A stretch of 64,000 bases of DNA, from contig JBKPAG010000007.1 in NCBI GenBank assembly GCA_046726315.1, forward strand, positions 124,001-188,000, read 5' to 3'. This DNA is from JACVRX01 sp046726315 (GTDB taxonomy: Bacteria; Actinomycetota; Actinomycetes; Jiangellales; Jiangellaceae). Positions 45,314-54,612 of this stretch are shown here, one piece after another. The notes under the pieces were generated by a model. The model was not told where the DNA came from. It ran no database searches and was given only the letters and a program-made list of their open reading frames with translations. The position numbers were made by a program, and so were the translations under genes. Position 1 is the first letter of the stretch, and each line of letters opens with the position of its first letter.

Positions 45314-45700
45314 GTGCACGTCGAGATGCGATCCGACTCCAGATGCAATGCTGCCCAAGCCCCCGCGTCGGTTGCCGCGCCTGCTTGGACGCCCGTCCTC
45401 GGGGCGTTAGCTGGTTGGACCCTGGCCGACGTTCAGGACATCGCACTGTCTTGCCTGAGAAACGCAGATCTTCTGCAGGGGAGCATCTACGAGGGGTACT
45501 ACGTCCGCCACGACGGTGACCCAATGCCGGTTACTGTCAAGGTGACGTGGTCCGATGGCACCGAGGGTGGGGTGAACGGTTGGACGTCGCGTGGACCCGC
45601 ACGCACCTCTGCGTCGTCCGTGAGACCGCGCCGCCATTCCGGCCGGCCTGGATGCGAGCCGGGGATGTGCGGCGGCGGGAGGCGGATGCCCAGGCGGTGG
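45314..45700 (+). pseudogene. hypothetical protein, probable frameshift
   Basis: One frame reads GWTLADVQDIALSCLRNADL to DPMPVTVKVTWSDGTEGG, after which the +2 frame continues sensibly with ERLDVAWTRTHLCVV and FRPAWMRAGDVRRRE. A one-base change near 45560-45580 would join them. No family is recognised. Confidence 0.4.
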
Positions 45701-45840
45701 TCTTCCCTGCTCGGGCTGACGCGCCGGGCATCGGCCGAATGGCCGACGTCACCCCGCCCGATGGTCAGCCGACGAGCACCGGGACGGCCGCGCAAAGTCG
45801 TCGGTCCTACCGGTCGATCCCTTGATCGCACAGTAGAAAG

Positions 45841-45876
45841 TGCGCCATCAGGGACTCGAACCCCGAACCCGCTGAG
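45841..45876 (-). repeat. 3' end of tRNA-Lys, likely attachment-site scar
   Basis: The minus strand from 45876 reads the 3' 36 nt of a tRNA: CTCAGC (anticodon stem), variable loop, T arm CGGGG-TTCGAGT-CCCTG with all five pairs formed, then ATGGCGC and discriminator A at 45841. This matches the tRNA-Lys(CTT) 3' half of actinobacteria as I know it. The 5' half is absent. Integrases commonly recreate exactly such 3' ends at att sites. Confidence 0.65.
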
Positions 45877-46060
45877 AACCGGCGCCCCGTTCTGGCGCCT
45901 TCTCGTGGGGCCCCTGATTGCGGCTCTGACCTGGCCAAACGTCTGTTGCCAGTGCTGGCCGTCGCCATCGACTTCGGGCACTTTCGCTGTGATGGAGGTG
46001 GCGTAAAGCGTGGGTCCCATGGGTTGGCACGCTCGCAGCCGCGGACTACATTCGGCGACA

Positions 46061-46369
46061 TTGCGACCATGATGGAACGCTTGTTGCATGCGCAGAACTC
46101 GCACGATGTTGAGCGGATGGGGTGCTGTTCGCCGAGGACTACCAGAGCTCCCAGCCGGTGCACCCGAGTCGGAGCTTCAGTGGCAGGGCGCAAGTGTTCG
46201 CGAACTGGACGGCCATCCTCGAGGGTGTCCCTGACTTCGTCGCGGAGCTCGTTTCATCATCGGTGACCGGGAACACCGAGTGGGAGAGTGGGACTGGCGA
46301 GGGCGGAGCGTGGCCGGCGCGCCCTTCGCGATGCGCGGAGTCACCATCGTCTGGAACTCTGGCAGTTGA
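46061..46369 (+). pseudogene. SnoaL/NTF2-like protein, frameshifted
   Basis: MMERLLHAQNSHDVERM is followed in another frame by LFAEDYQSSQPVHPSRSFSG and ANWTAILEGVPDFVAEL, then in a third by GEWDWRG and FAMRGVTIV. Together they trace one SnoaL-like nuclear-transport-factor-2 fold. Two frame changes indicate a pseudogene. Confidence 0.6.
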
Positions 46370-46564
46370 CTCGAACACAGCGCCCGCCCGCAGCCGGATC
46401 CGCCGCGCCGGCGGCGCCGGCGCCTTGACGGAGTAGGGAATATTCTCACCAGCAAAGTCCACAGGTCGATGTCCTGTCTCGGGTGATTCTTGACGGTCGT
46501 GTATCGGCTGATGCTGGACGCCGGCCCGGTTCGGGCCGTCCTGCTCGGCGACGCTCCGCGGGCG

Positions 46565-46771
46565 TCATCGCGTCGGGAGGCCAGATTGGCACTGGTTGCG
46601 TTGTCGGTCGTCGAGCAACTGCTCGATCCGCTCGCGCTGGCCGTCCGCGATGTATAAGTCGGCCGGCCGAGACAGCTCCCCGCCGGGCGAAGTCGTCAGC
46701 GCCGCGAGCGCGGTGCGCGGCGGTGGCATCGGGGTCGCCGGCGTCGATCGGCGGATCTCGGTGTCGGACAT
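46565..46771 (-). CDS. small protein after the ECF41 sigma gene
   Basis: 68 residues from ATG 46771, which has GGAGGAAC before it. The chain is Pro/Ala-rich with an ADLYIADGQRERIEQLL helix. It is co-directional with the sigma gene, 56 bp after it. No family is recognised; the C-terminal ~15 residues may be altered. Confidence 0.5.
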   Translation of the reverse strand: MSDTEIRRSTPATPMPPPRTALAALTTSPGGELSRPADLYIADGQRERIEQLLDDRQRNQCQSGLPTR

Positions 46772-46826
46772 GCTGTTCCTCCGGCATCGACAGCCTGGCG
46801 GCAGACCCGCATGGTACGGAGACGCG

Positions 46827-47771
46827 TCAGCCCGTCGTCCAAGGCCGGAGCTTCTCGGGGTTCCGTACTGCCCAGATGTGCTTGATCCGTTCGCCTACGA
46901 CGTCGAACGCGATCACCGCCACCGTGACGCCATCTTGCTGAGCTACCACACCGGGCTGACCGTTGACCGTACGCTCCAGGATCGTCAGGTTGGGTACCCT
47001 GCCGCCGACATCGACGAGCAAATGCGCGACCTGCTCGCCGCCTTCGATCGGGCGGAGCACGGCGCTGACGAGGCCGCCGCCGTCGGCGATCGCCGTGGCG
47101 TCGGGGTCGAGGAGGCCGATCAGGGCGTCGATGTCCTTGGCTTCCCATGCCGCCTTGAAGTCCCTGACGATGTCGGCCTGCTGGGCTGTCGGAGTCGCGG
47201 GAGCCCGCGACCCGCGAATGCGGCGGCGGGCCGACAAGGCCAGCTGGCGACATGCCGCCTGCGTACGGCCGACGATCTCGGCCACTTCGGCGAAGGAGTA
47301 GCGGAAGACATCGTGAAGGATGAACGCGACGCGCTCGGCCGGGGTCATCGATTCGAGCACCACGAGGAAGGCCATGTTGATCGACTCGTCGAGGGTGACT
47401 CGGTCGGCCGGGTCGACCGTGGTGCCGCCCCACCACCCGATGGTCCACTCCGTACGATCGGGCAGCGGCTCCGGGATCCATTCGCCCACGTAGCGCTCGC
47501 GCCGGGCCCGTGCCGAGCCGAGCAGGTCGAGGCAGATGCGACTGGCGACCTTCGTCAGCCAGGCGCCGGGGGATTCGATGGCTGCCTGCTGTTGTTGGGA
47601 CATGGCGTACCAGCGGGCGTACGTCTCTTGTACGACATCCTCGGCATCGGCCAGGGAGCCGAGGAGTCGGTACGCGAGATTGATCAGCTGACGCCGCGCG
47701 CTCATGATCGCGCTCAGGCTCGGATCGGGCCGGCCGTGTCCTGGCTCGGATTGATCGGATTGAGTGGTCAT
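46827..47771 (-). CDS. ECF41-type sigma factor with SnoaL-like C-terminal domain (SigJ-like)
   Basis: 314 residues from ATG 47771. Region 2 is RRQLINLAYRLLGSLADAEDVVQETYARW (about 28-56), region 4 is FRYSFAEVAEIVGRTQAACRQLA (about 158-180). The C-terminal NTF2-like domain has DGGGLVSA and ends with NPEKLRPW, the DGGGK and NPDKL marks of ECF41, which hold the sigma factor in check instead of a separate anti-sigma. Family members often sit beside carboxymuconolactone decarboxylase or oxidoreductase genes; here the small ORF at 46565 follows. Confidence 0.9.
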   Translation of the reverse strand: MTTQSDQSEPGHGRPDPSLSAIMSARRQLINLAYRLLGSLADAEDVVQETYARWYAMSQQQQAAIESPGAWLTKVASRICLDLLGSARARRERYVGEWIPEPLPDRTEWTIGWWGGTTVDPADRVTLDESINMAFLVVLESMTPAERVAFILHDVFRYSFAEVAEIVGRTQAACRQLALSARRRIRGSRAPATPTAQQADIVRDFKAAWEAKDIDALIGLLDPDATAIADGGGLVSAVLRPIEGGEQVAHLLVDVGGRVPNLTILERTVNGQPGVVAQQDGVTVAVIAFDVVGERIKHIWAVRNPEKLRPWTTG

Positions 47772-47996
47772 GGTGTCGACGACTCCCTTGGTCGCATCTG
47801 CCCTCAGTCGTTCGACGAGACATCGCACCGAACTGTGAGGTTGGCGCGTCGCCTCACATTCCGAGGGGCTGTCTCGTCGTACTGCTGAGACGAACACCAT
47901 CGCGAGAACGGAAGAGCTCAGCGACATCATGACTGGGCCCGGTCCTCGAGCAATCCGGGCACGGGATGGTCAAGTTTCCTAACTCTGGAGGTACCA

Positions 47997-48459
47997 ATGA
48001 GTACTACGTCCACGGCCGGCCCGGGCAGGCTCGGCACCGCCGCCCAGAGCCGCTCGCTGCTCCAGGGAGCGGCTGCCGGAGCGGCCATCGCGACTCTCGT
48101 GAACGCCGCGCTGTGGGCCGGCGGACGTGCGGCGGACGTGTCCTTCATGGTCTCGGGTGCCCCTCGTGACCCAGGTCGGCATCCTCTCGGTCGCCCTCAC
48201 CACGCTTCTCACGTTCGCCGTCGGCACCGGCCTGCTCGCGCTGGCCGCTCGGCGTTCCCGCCGGTGGGTGCGCGCCCTCCTCGTCGCAGCCGCCCTGGTC
48301 GCCGTGGTCTCAGCAGGCGCTCCCCTGTCAGCCGCTCAGGACACCGCGACCGGCGTGCTGCTGGCGGCGATGCACCTGGTGACCGGCACCGCGTTCCTGG
48401 TCACCGCGTCGAGGGTGGGGACCCCGATGAGCAGCTTCACCGAGAACGAGCTGGAGTAG
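47997..48459 (+). pseudogene. DUF6069-type membrane protein, frameshifted
   Basis: From ATG 47997 the frame gives LLQGAAAGAAIATLVNAALW to ADVSFMVSG; near 48155 it is lost and the +1 frame continues with VPLVTQVGILSVALTTLLTF to DTATGVLLAAMHLVTGTAFL. Joined, it is a four-helix membrane protein of this actinobacterial family. Its end is fused into the start of the PPOX pseudogene. Confidence 0.6.
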
Positions 48460-48700
48460 CTGCAGGGGGAGCGGCGCCTTGCGCGCAATCGCGACGGTTG
48501 GTGCCGACGGCATGCCGCACGTCGCTCCGGTCGGCTTCTCCTTCAACGGCGACCTAGAGGTGATCGAGGTCCGGGGACGCACCCTCGAGCGCACCAAGAT
48601 GTCCCGCGACGTGACCCGGACCGGTCGGGCGGCGATCGTTGTGGACGACGTACTGCCTGCGCGGGCCGCGGCCTCGTGCGCCGCACCACCACCCTCCCGG
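48427..48700 (+). pseudogene. PPOX-class F420-dependent enzyme, stop codon and frameshift
   Basis: MSSFTENELE is followed by an in-frame TAG where Tyr is usual, then LQGERRLAR; a frame change gives AIATVGADGMPHVAPVGFSF and VIEVRGRTLERTKMSRDVTR, TGRAAIVVDDVLP. This is a PPOX-class F420-dependent oxidoreductase. The C-terminus is lost into transposase-like sequence. Confidence 0.7.
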
Positions 48701-49175
48701 CGGCGGAGGCGAAGCTGCTGCGCATCACCCGGTTGCGCGCGGACGCCACGGTGGTGCCGGCGAATGTGTGCTACCCAACCGACTCGAGTCTGCTGGCCAA
48801 GGCGGTGCGGCGGGTCGCGGAGACCGGGGCGCAGGATTCAGGGCCGCCGGTGGCGCCACCCGCACCAGGCTGCGGGACCGATCCCGCTCGGCGGGAAGCG
48901 GGCACCAGATCGAGCCGAAATTGAGGCTGCGCACCGCGGCCGGCCGGGATGAACCGGCCGCGGTCCGCCGAGTCATCGGTGAGCTGGTCGAGCTGGCTGA
49001 GACCGCCGCGGCGGACCACAACGGCTGCTGGCCAACGCTCGGCGGGCGCTGCGCCGGGCCCGGGTCAAGGCCGTCCACCTGCGCGCCTGCGGTGGGCACA
49101 ACCCCGGCGGCCGGCTGGCGTCGCGGCCAGCTCGCCCGCGCGGTGAACGACCTTGACCGAACTGCTGGACGCCGC
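48676..49175 (+). pseudogene. degenerate IS transposase
   Basis: EAKLLRITRLRADATVVPAN and YPTDSSLLAKAVRRVAETG are in one frame, GGATRTRLRDRSRSAG with AAVRRVIGELVELAETAA in another, and a QLARAVNDL segment further on. The DSGLLAKAV pattern is that of a DDE transposase group common in actinobacteria; the exact IS family is not assigned. The ends of the element could not be found. Confidence 0.6.
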
Positions 49176-49233
49176 CTGGCTCGGCGTGATCCGCTCGGAC
49201 GGCGGCATGAGCGAGCGCTCGTAGCGAGCCGCC

Positions 49234-49321
49234 GTCAGCGCGGCATGGTCGGGCGAGCGTAGCCAGGCCGCCCTCAGCGCGGCATGGTCGGGCGAGCGCA
49301 GCGAGCCGCCCTCAGCGCGGC
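49234..49321 (+). repeat. imperfect ~38-bp tandem repeat
   Basis: CAGCGCGGCATGGTCGGGCG is repeated from 49235 and 49274, with the rest of the ~38-bp unit (AGCGyAGCsAGsCCGCC) also conserved and a partial copy on each side. There are only two to three copies and no unique spacers. The region 49175-49787 has no gene I can support. Confidence 0.6.
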
Positions 49322-49787
49322 AGATGCGGATGGCGGGGATTCGAGCTTTCCGGAGCAGGTTCCGGAGGACTAGTTCATGTTTGGTGGCCGATCAGACGTG
49401 CCTCCGCTCGATGACGTGGCTGCGTCCACCGAGACGTGGCTCGGGCGCCCCTTCCTTCCGGTTCCGCCAGTAAAGATTCCTCCCCGATTAGGGCGCTTGG
49501 GCACGGACCGGAGCGCTCGGCTAGCACGTCACTTCCAGAAGCTGCCGCCGACCTCGGCGGCGCTGGATACCTTGACCTGGGCGGCCTTGCCGCGGGACAG
49601 GTTAGGCACGGCGGTGTTGTAGATAGTGCAGTCCGCCGGTCGCCGGGTGGCGACCACTGCGGCAGCACCGTGAAGCAGCCTGCTCTTGGACAGCTGGAGG
49701 TGACGTGGGCGTGGATCCGAGTAGAGAGAAGGCTCTCGTCGTACCGCTCCCTCGAACGCGGTGGATCGTTCCCGGGACGAGCGGGCG

Positions 49788-51487
49788 ATGAGCCCGGCCC
49801 TCGTGCCGATCGTCGCTACGATTCGCTCCTACCGACGCCAGTGGCTGCGAGACGATCTGCTCGCTGGAATCATCGTCGCAGCACTCATCGTCCCCAAGAA
49901 CTTGGGCTATGCGGGTATCGCGGGAGTCCCGCTCCAGAACGGCCTGTACGCCGCTGCCGCGGGCGCGATCCTCTATGCGATCTTCGGCACCTGCCGCCAG
50001 ATCTCGATGGGGCCGAGCTCGGGCCTGGCCGCTGTCGCGGCTGGTGCCGTCCTGGTGGCCGGGCTCTCCGATCAGCACGACGTGGCGTCCTTCGTCGCCG
50101 GGATCACGCTGGCATCGGGGCTGCTGTTCTTGCTCCTTGCCGTGCTCAAGATGGGTTGGATCGCACAGTTCCTGTCCCGCGCGGTGGTCACCGGGTTCCT
50201 CTTCGGCGCAGCGATCGACGTGGTCATCGGCGAGCTGCCGAAGCTCACCGGAACCGAGGTCAGCGGCGACAACTCGTTCCAGGAGCTGCGTTCCTGGATC
50301 GGGAGCGTGAGTGAGGCCCACCGCACAACCCTGATCGTCGGCGCAATCGCCTTGATCGTCGTCTTTGGACTGAGAAGGATCGCGCCTCGGGTTCCTGGCG
50401 CCCTGGTGCTGGTCGTGGGTGGGCTTCTCTTCAGCCGGTTGCTTGATCTCCAGGCGCACGGCGTCGCGGTGGTGGGCCCGGTCCCGCGGGGCCTCCCCTC
50501 CCTCGAGCTTCCCGACCTCGAACTGCTGTGGGATCACGTTGTGGCCGTGACCCTGGCCGCGGTGGCCCTCATGTTGATCGGGTTTTCGCAGACTGCGGGT
50601 GACGCCAGATCGTTCGCCGCCAAGCACCGCTACCAGATCGACATCAATCAGGAGTCGGTGGCGCAGGCCGTGGCCAACACCGGCGCGGGCCTGCTCCACG
50701 GCATGCCGGTCTCCACGAGTTTGTCGGCGAGCTCGCTCAACGACCAATCCGGCGCACGCACGGGCCTGGCCTCGCTTACCTCGGGGGTGATGGTGCTGCT
50801 GACGCTGCTCGTCTTGGCTCCGCTCTTTCGGACCTGCCGAAACCGGTGCTTGGCGCGCTGATCATCGAGGCGGTTGTGATGGGCATGATGAACGTGCCAG
50901 AGATGCGCCGGCTCTATCGGGTGCAAAGGTTCGACTTCTGGGTCGCGATCACGGCCATCATCAGCACGCTGGCCTTCGGCGTGCTCGCAGGGGTGGTGAT
51001 CGGGATAGGCCTGTCGCTGTTGTGGCTGGTCTGGGTGGCCACCCACCCGGTGATCCCTGTGCTCGGCCGAGAACCGGGAACCCAGGTCTTCCGCGAGCTG
51101 GATGAGCACCCGACAGACGAACAGTTCCCCGGGATCGTCGCGATTCGGCTCGACGGTGGCCTGTTCTTCGCTACCTCCGACACCCTGGATGACCGGATCC
51201 GGCAGGTGATCCACTCGACCCCAGGCCTGATCGCGATTGTTCTGGACTGCGAGGGGATCAACTTCGTTGACTCCCAGGGTGCGGCAAAGATGGCCGAGAT
51301 GGTCGACCTCGCCGAGGAATCCGCGATCACGCTGCGGTTGGCTCGGCTGAAGCCTCCGGTGCGCTCGACCCTCGAGAGGGACGGGGTGCTCGAGCGCATC
51401 GGTCCTGACAAGATCCACGGCAACGTGGACCGGGCAGTACAAGCACAGCTCGCTCTTCTGCCGCCAGGGCAGCAAACGTCGGATTGA
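49788..51487 (+). pseudogene. SulP family anion permease with STAS domain, frameshifted
   Basis: From ATG 49788 the first ~350 residues are a SulP membrane domain (LLAGIIVAALIVPKNLGYAG, QISMGPSSGLAAVAAGAV, FSQTAGDARSFAAKH). Near 50826-50829 a base is missing from a T run and the frame is lost; the next frame continues with LPKPVLGALIIEAVVMGMMN and reaches a STAS domain (IVLDCEGINFVDSQGAAKM) ending at 51487. Apart from this single change all parts are intact, so it may be a sequencing error. Substrate is likely sulfate or bicarbonate. Confidence 0.8.
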
Positions 51488-51508
51488 CGAGTCTCGAGGA
51501 GTCAACCC

Positions 51509-51940
51509 TTAACCCCTCGGCCGCATGAGATCGCCCAGATGGTTGCACGACTGGGGCAGGCGAGGAGGTCCAGGTAGCCCAGACACACCCGGCTGAAGCG
51601 AGCGCAAAGCCCGCCCGATGGTCCTCACACCCGCAGTCGCAACACGATCACATAGCCGAACTCCATGTGGAACAACATCTGCTGGTTGGTCATCGGGTGC
51701 CGTGCGTGCGTCGGCGGAGGTCTGCGGCCGAGGCCGAAGCCCGACCAGGATGTCGTTACCGCTGAGGCCGCAGATGACGTCGGCGCCACGGGTTCCCTTC
51801 AGGACGTCGGCATGCGTCGTGCCCCGAATGGTGCATCCGGTCGCGTCCGCCGGCCCGGACGGGTAAACCGCCAACGCGGCCAGAACCGTAAGAGCTGTGA
51901 CAACCGCTGTCCGGGCCGGGTCACCTTCGGCGGGCCGCAC
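51509..51940 (-). pseudogene. relic of a secreted calcium-binding-repeat protein
   Basis: 143 codons on the minus strand. A hydrophobic leader (VTALTVLAALAVYPSGPADA) is followed by one RTX-type module, GTTHADVLKGTRGADVICGL and GNDILVG, after which the frame becomes non-repetitive Arg/Pro-rich sequence. Such proteins normally have many nonapeptide repeats, so this is a truncated copy. Confidence 0.5.
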
Positions 51941-52054
51941 ACTTCGACGGCGAGGTGATGCGCGTGTTCCAGTCGATCGGCCGCCTCCTGACCAGGACCC
52001 GCTCAGCGGGCTGACGGGATCACCCTCCCGCTCGCCGAGGCCCCGCGACTGAGC

Positions 52055-52936
52055 TCAGACGCCGACCGGCTCCTCAATCACCGCGTGCTGGATGGCTTGG
52101 ATGAGGGCGCTGGTGGCTGGCGGATCGGGCGGGTCGCCGAAGGTCACCGCGTGTATCTGCCGGCGGACGTCCGAAAGCTCAGCCGTATGTATCCCTGGAG
52201 CACGGTGCCCACGTAGAGCCAGGCCTGGAAGGGTGGCCACGCCCATTCCGGCGGCGACGAGCGCCTGCATGACGACCATGTCGTCGCTGACATAAGCGAT
52301 GCGGGGCGTGAATCCGGACCGTTGGCAGATGTTGATCAGCTCGTACTGGCAGCGTTCGCAGCCGCCAATCCATGCGGAATCTCGATAGTCAGTGATGGCC
52401 CGCCCAGGCTCGCGGCTGACGAGGTAGATCGGGTCATCCGCGACGTGGACGAGCCGGAACCCCGCGTCTTCGACCAGGGTGTCGGCGTAGCGGAAGATCA
52501 GCGCGACATCGACCGCGCCGGCACGCAGCATCCGCATCGCCTCGCCTGGGTGCGCGTCGACCAGGCTCACCTCGATACCCGGGTATGCCTGGGTCAGCGA
52601 CTCGGTAGCTCTGGGCACGATCGTGCTCAGAACCGACTGGAAGCCGGCCAGCCTCACCCGCCCGGCACGCAACCCGACCTGCGCGGCGAGTTCGGCCGCC
52701 GCCGCATCTACCCGCCCCACGATCTCAGTCGCCCGACCGGCCAACAACTGCCCTTCAGGGGTGAGCCGGATTCCTCGCCCGACCCGTTGGACGAGCTTGG
52801 CGCCGGTTGCCGCCTCGAGCCGTGCCAGGTGGTGGCTGATCGACGGCTGCGTGTAGTGCAGCTCCTTGGCCGCTGCAGTCACGGATCCGTGGCGCGCGAC
52901 CGCGCTTAGGACTTGGAGATGCGTGATGCTCATCAT
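52055..52936 (-). CDS. LysR family regulator
   Basis: 293 residues from ATG 52936 (52933 is also possible). The N-terminal HTH is MSITHLQVLSAVARHGSVTA to LHYTQPSISHHLARLE; the substrate-binding domain fills the rest. It is divergent from a LysE-type exporter, a common pair where the regulator senses the exported amino acid and switches on the pump. A dyad overlaps its start codon. Confidence 0.9.
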   Translation of the reverse strand: MMSITHLQVLSAVARHGSVTAAAKELHYTQPSISHHLARLEAATGAKLVQRVGRGIRLTPEGQLLAGRATEIVGRVDAAAAELAAQVGLRAGRVRLAGFQSVLSTIVPRATESLTQAYPGIEVSLVDAHPGEAMRMLRAGAVDVALIFRYADTLVEDAGFRLVHVADDPIYLVSREPGRAITDYRDSAWIGGCERCQYELINICQRSGFTPRIAYVSDDMVVMQALVAAGMGVATLPGLALRGHRAPGIHTAELSDVRRQIHAVTFGDPPDPPATSALIQAIQHAVIEEPVGV

Positions 52937-52960
52937 GGATAAACGATATCTATGTATCCA
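52936..52960. promoter_or_regulatory. putative LysR operator
   Basis: TGGATA (52936-52941) and TATCCA (52955-52960) are exact inverted arms around GATATC (52945-52950). The dyad overlaps the LysR start and lies upstream of lysE, which suits self-repression and control of the exporter. Confidence 0.5.
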
Positions 52961-53045
52961 GCAGAGGATTGGCATTAGACGTCATGAATTTCCGGGGTCA
53001 GGCTGGTTCCGCAACCACCCGCCAGGTCCGCGAAGGGACACTGCA

Positions 53046-53666
53046 ATGACGACGTTCACGATCGCAGCGATCTTGCTGATCATGATTCCTGGCCCGGATC
53101 AGGCGCTGATCACTCGAAATGCCCTGATCGGCGGTCGCCGAGGCGGGTTGCTGACGATGCTCGGTGGGGTGCTCGGCCTGACCGTGCATGCGAGTGCCGC
53201 CGCGCTTGGCCTGTCGGCGCTGCTGCTAGCCTCCGCGACCGCCTTCACCGTGCTCAAGTTTGTCGGCGCGGTGTATCTGCTGTGGCTTGGCCTGCAGATG
53301 CTGCGCGCGGCGATCGGGTCTCGCCGGGATTCGGTCGCGGAGACGTCGATGGCGGCGCCACGGCGACGGTCGGTGTTCCTACGGCAGGGCTTCTTGTCGA
53401 ACGCGCTCAATCCGAAGGTGGCGCTGTTCTTCGTGACCTTCCTCCCGCAGTTCATGTCCGCCGACAGCGGATCACCGAGGGCGCAGGCGCTGCTGCTGTC
53501 CGGAATATTCGCCGCGCTCTACCTGACCTGGTTCGGTTGCTATGTCGCGGCCGTAGATCGGCTCGGCCGGTGGCTGCGCCGTCCGACGGTGAAGGCACGG
53601 ATCGAGCAGGTAACCGGGCTACTGCTGGTGACGGCGGCGGCCCGACTGGCCACGATGAGCCAGTGA
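53046..53666 (+). CDS. LysE family exporter
   Basis: 206 residues from ATG 53046 behind GAAGGGAC. Six hydrophobic segments with the LysE mark IMIPGPDQALITRNALIGGRR near residues 11-31, and SNALNPKVALFFVTFLPQF near 117-135. Export of an amino acid or similar small solute is expected, under the divergent LysR protein. Confidence 0.9.
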   Translation: MTTFTIAAILLIMIPGPDQALITRNALIGGRRGGLLTMLGGVLGLTVHASAAALGLSALLLASATAFTVLKFVGAVYLLWLGLQMLRAAIGSRRDSVAETSMAAPRRRSVFLRQGFLSNALNPKVALFFVTFLPQFMSADSGSPRAQALLLSGIFAALYLTWFGCYVAAVDRLGRWLRRPTVKARIEQVTGLLLVTAAARLATMSQ

Positions 53667-54603
53667 CTTCGAAATTCTCAATCGTCGGCCGGCCGTCGGT
53701 CTAGCGATGGGCGTGGTCCGCGACGGGTCCCGAGAGTTCTTCTCCGGGCACGGCCTCGCCGACATCGCCTCCCAGACGCTGGTCACCGAGGACACCGTCT
53801 TCAAGGTCGGCTCGCTCACCAAGACGTTCACCGCGATCGCGGTGATGCAACCGGAGGAGCAGAGGCTCATCGACCTCGATGGGCCGGCCAACGACTACCT
53901 GCGCGCCTACCGGCTAATCCCCGCGGATCCCCGCTGCGGCCCGCCACGGTGCGGTATCTGCTCACCCATACCGCGGGGATTCGTGAGGTACTGCACCCCT
54001 GGGGGGTGATCCGGCCGCTGTTCGGCGAGACGGTGAAGGCCGGACGGCGTGCCGTCGCTCGCCGAGTACTACCGGCCGGGGCTGCGCATCGGGGCCGAGC
54101 CGGGCACGCGGTTCAGGTACACCGACCACGGCTTCGTCACGCTCGGCCAACTCGTCGAAGACGTGACCGGGCAGCCCTTCGACCGCTACCTGCGCGAGCG
54201 CGTCTTCGCACCCCTCGGCCTGATCGACACTGACCTTGTCCGCCTCGAAACGGCCTGGTCGCGGGCCACCGGGTACGAGCTTGGCGCCGGCGGCCCAGGC
54301 CGGTCGCCGACTAGAAGGTGGTGACCTCGGGCGGCGTCGCCGCCCACACTCGACCCCTCGGGACATGGCCCGCTACCTCGCGGCGCTGCTGGTGGCGGGG
54401 CCAACGAGCACGGCTCGGTGCTCAAGCCCGAGACGCTGGCCGCCATGTTCGCGCCCCAGTACCAGCCCGATCCCCGCATACTGGGCCTGGGCCTGGCGTT
54501 CTTCCCCGGCAACACCGGCGGCCACACCGTGCTCGAGCACGAGGGCGTGGTGCCCGCCTTCACCTTCGGGGAAGCCGTCGGCGGCGCCGGCCGGCGCGGA
54601 TAG
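53665..54603 (+). pseudogene. beta-lactamase-type serine hydrolase, multiple frameshifts
   Basis: The active-site S-x-x-K is in VGSLTKTFTAIAVM near 53815. Pieces in other frames follow: MRYLLTHTAGIREVLHPWGV, GAEPGTRFRYTDHGFVTLGQ, STPRDMARYLAALLVAG and EHGSVLKPETLAAMFAPQYQ. At least four frame changes, an N-terminus that begins inside the LysE end and a lost C-terminus show full decay. Confidence 0.75.
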
Positions 54604-54612
54604 CCTGGCGTC

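Noticed and set aside
45841..45920. Complete tRNA gene
   Set aside because: Only the T arm and 3' acceptor strand are present; no D arm or 5' acceptor can be formed from the flanking bases.
49234..49321. Possible CRISPR array
   Set aside because: The repeats are directly adjacent without unique spacers and there are too few copies; no cas genes are in the window.
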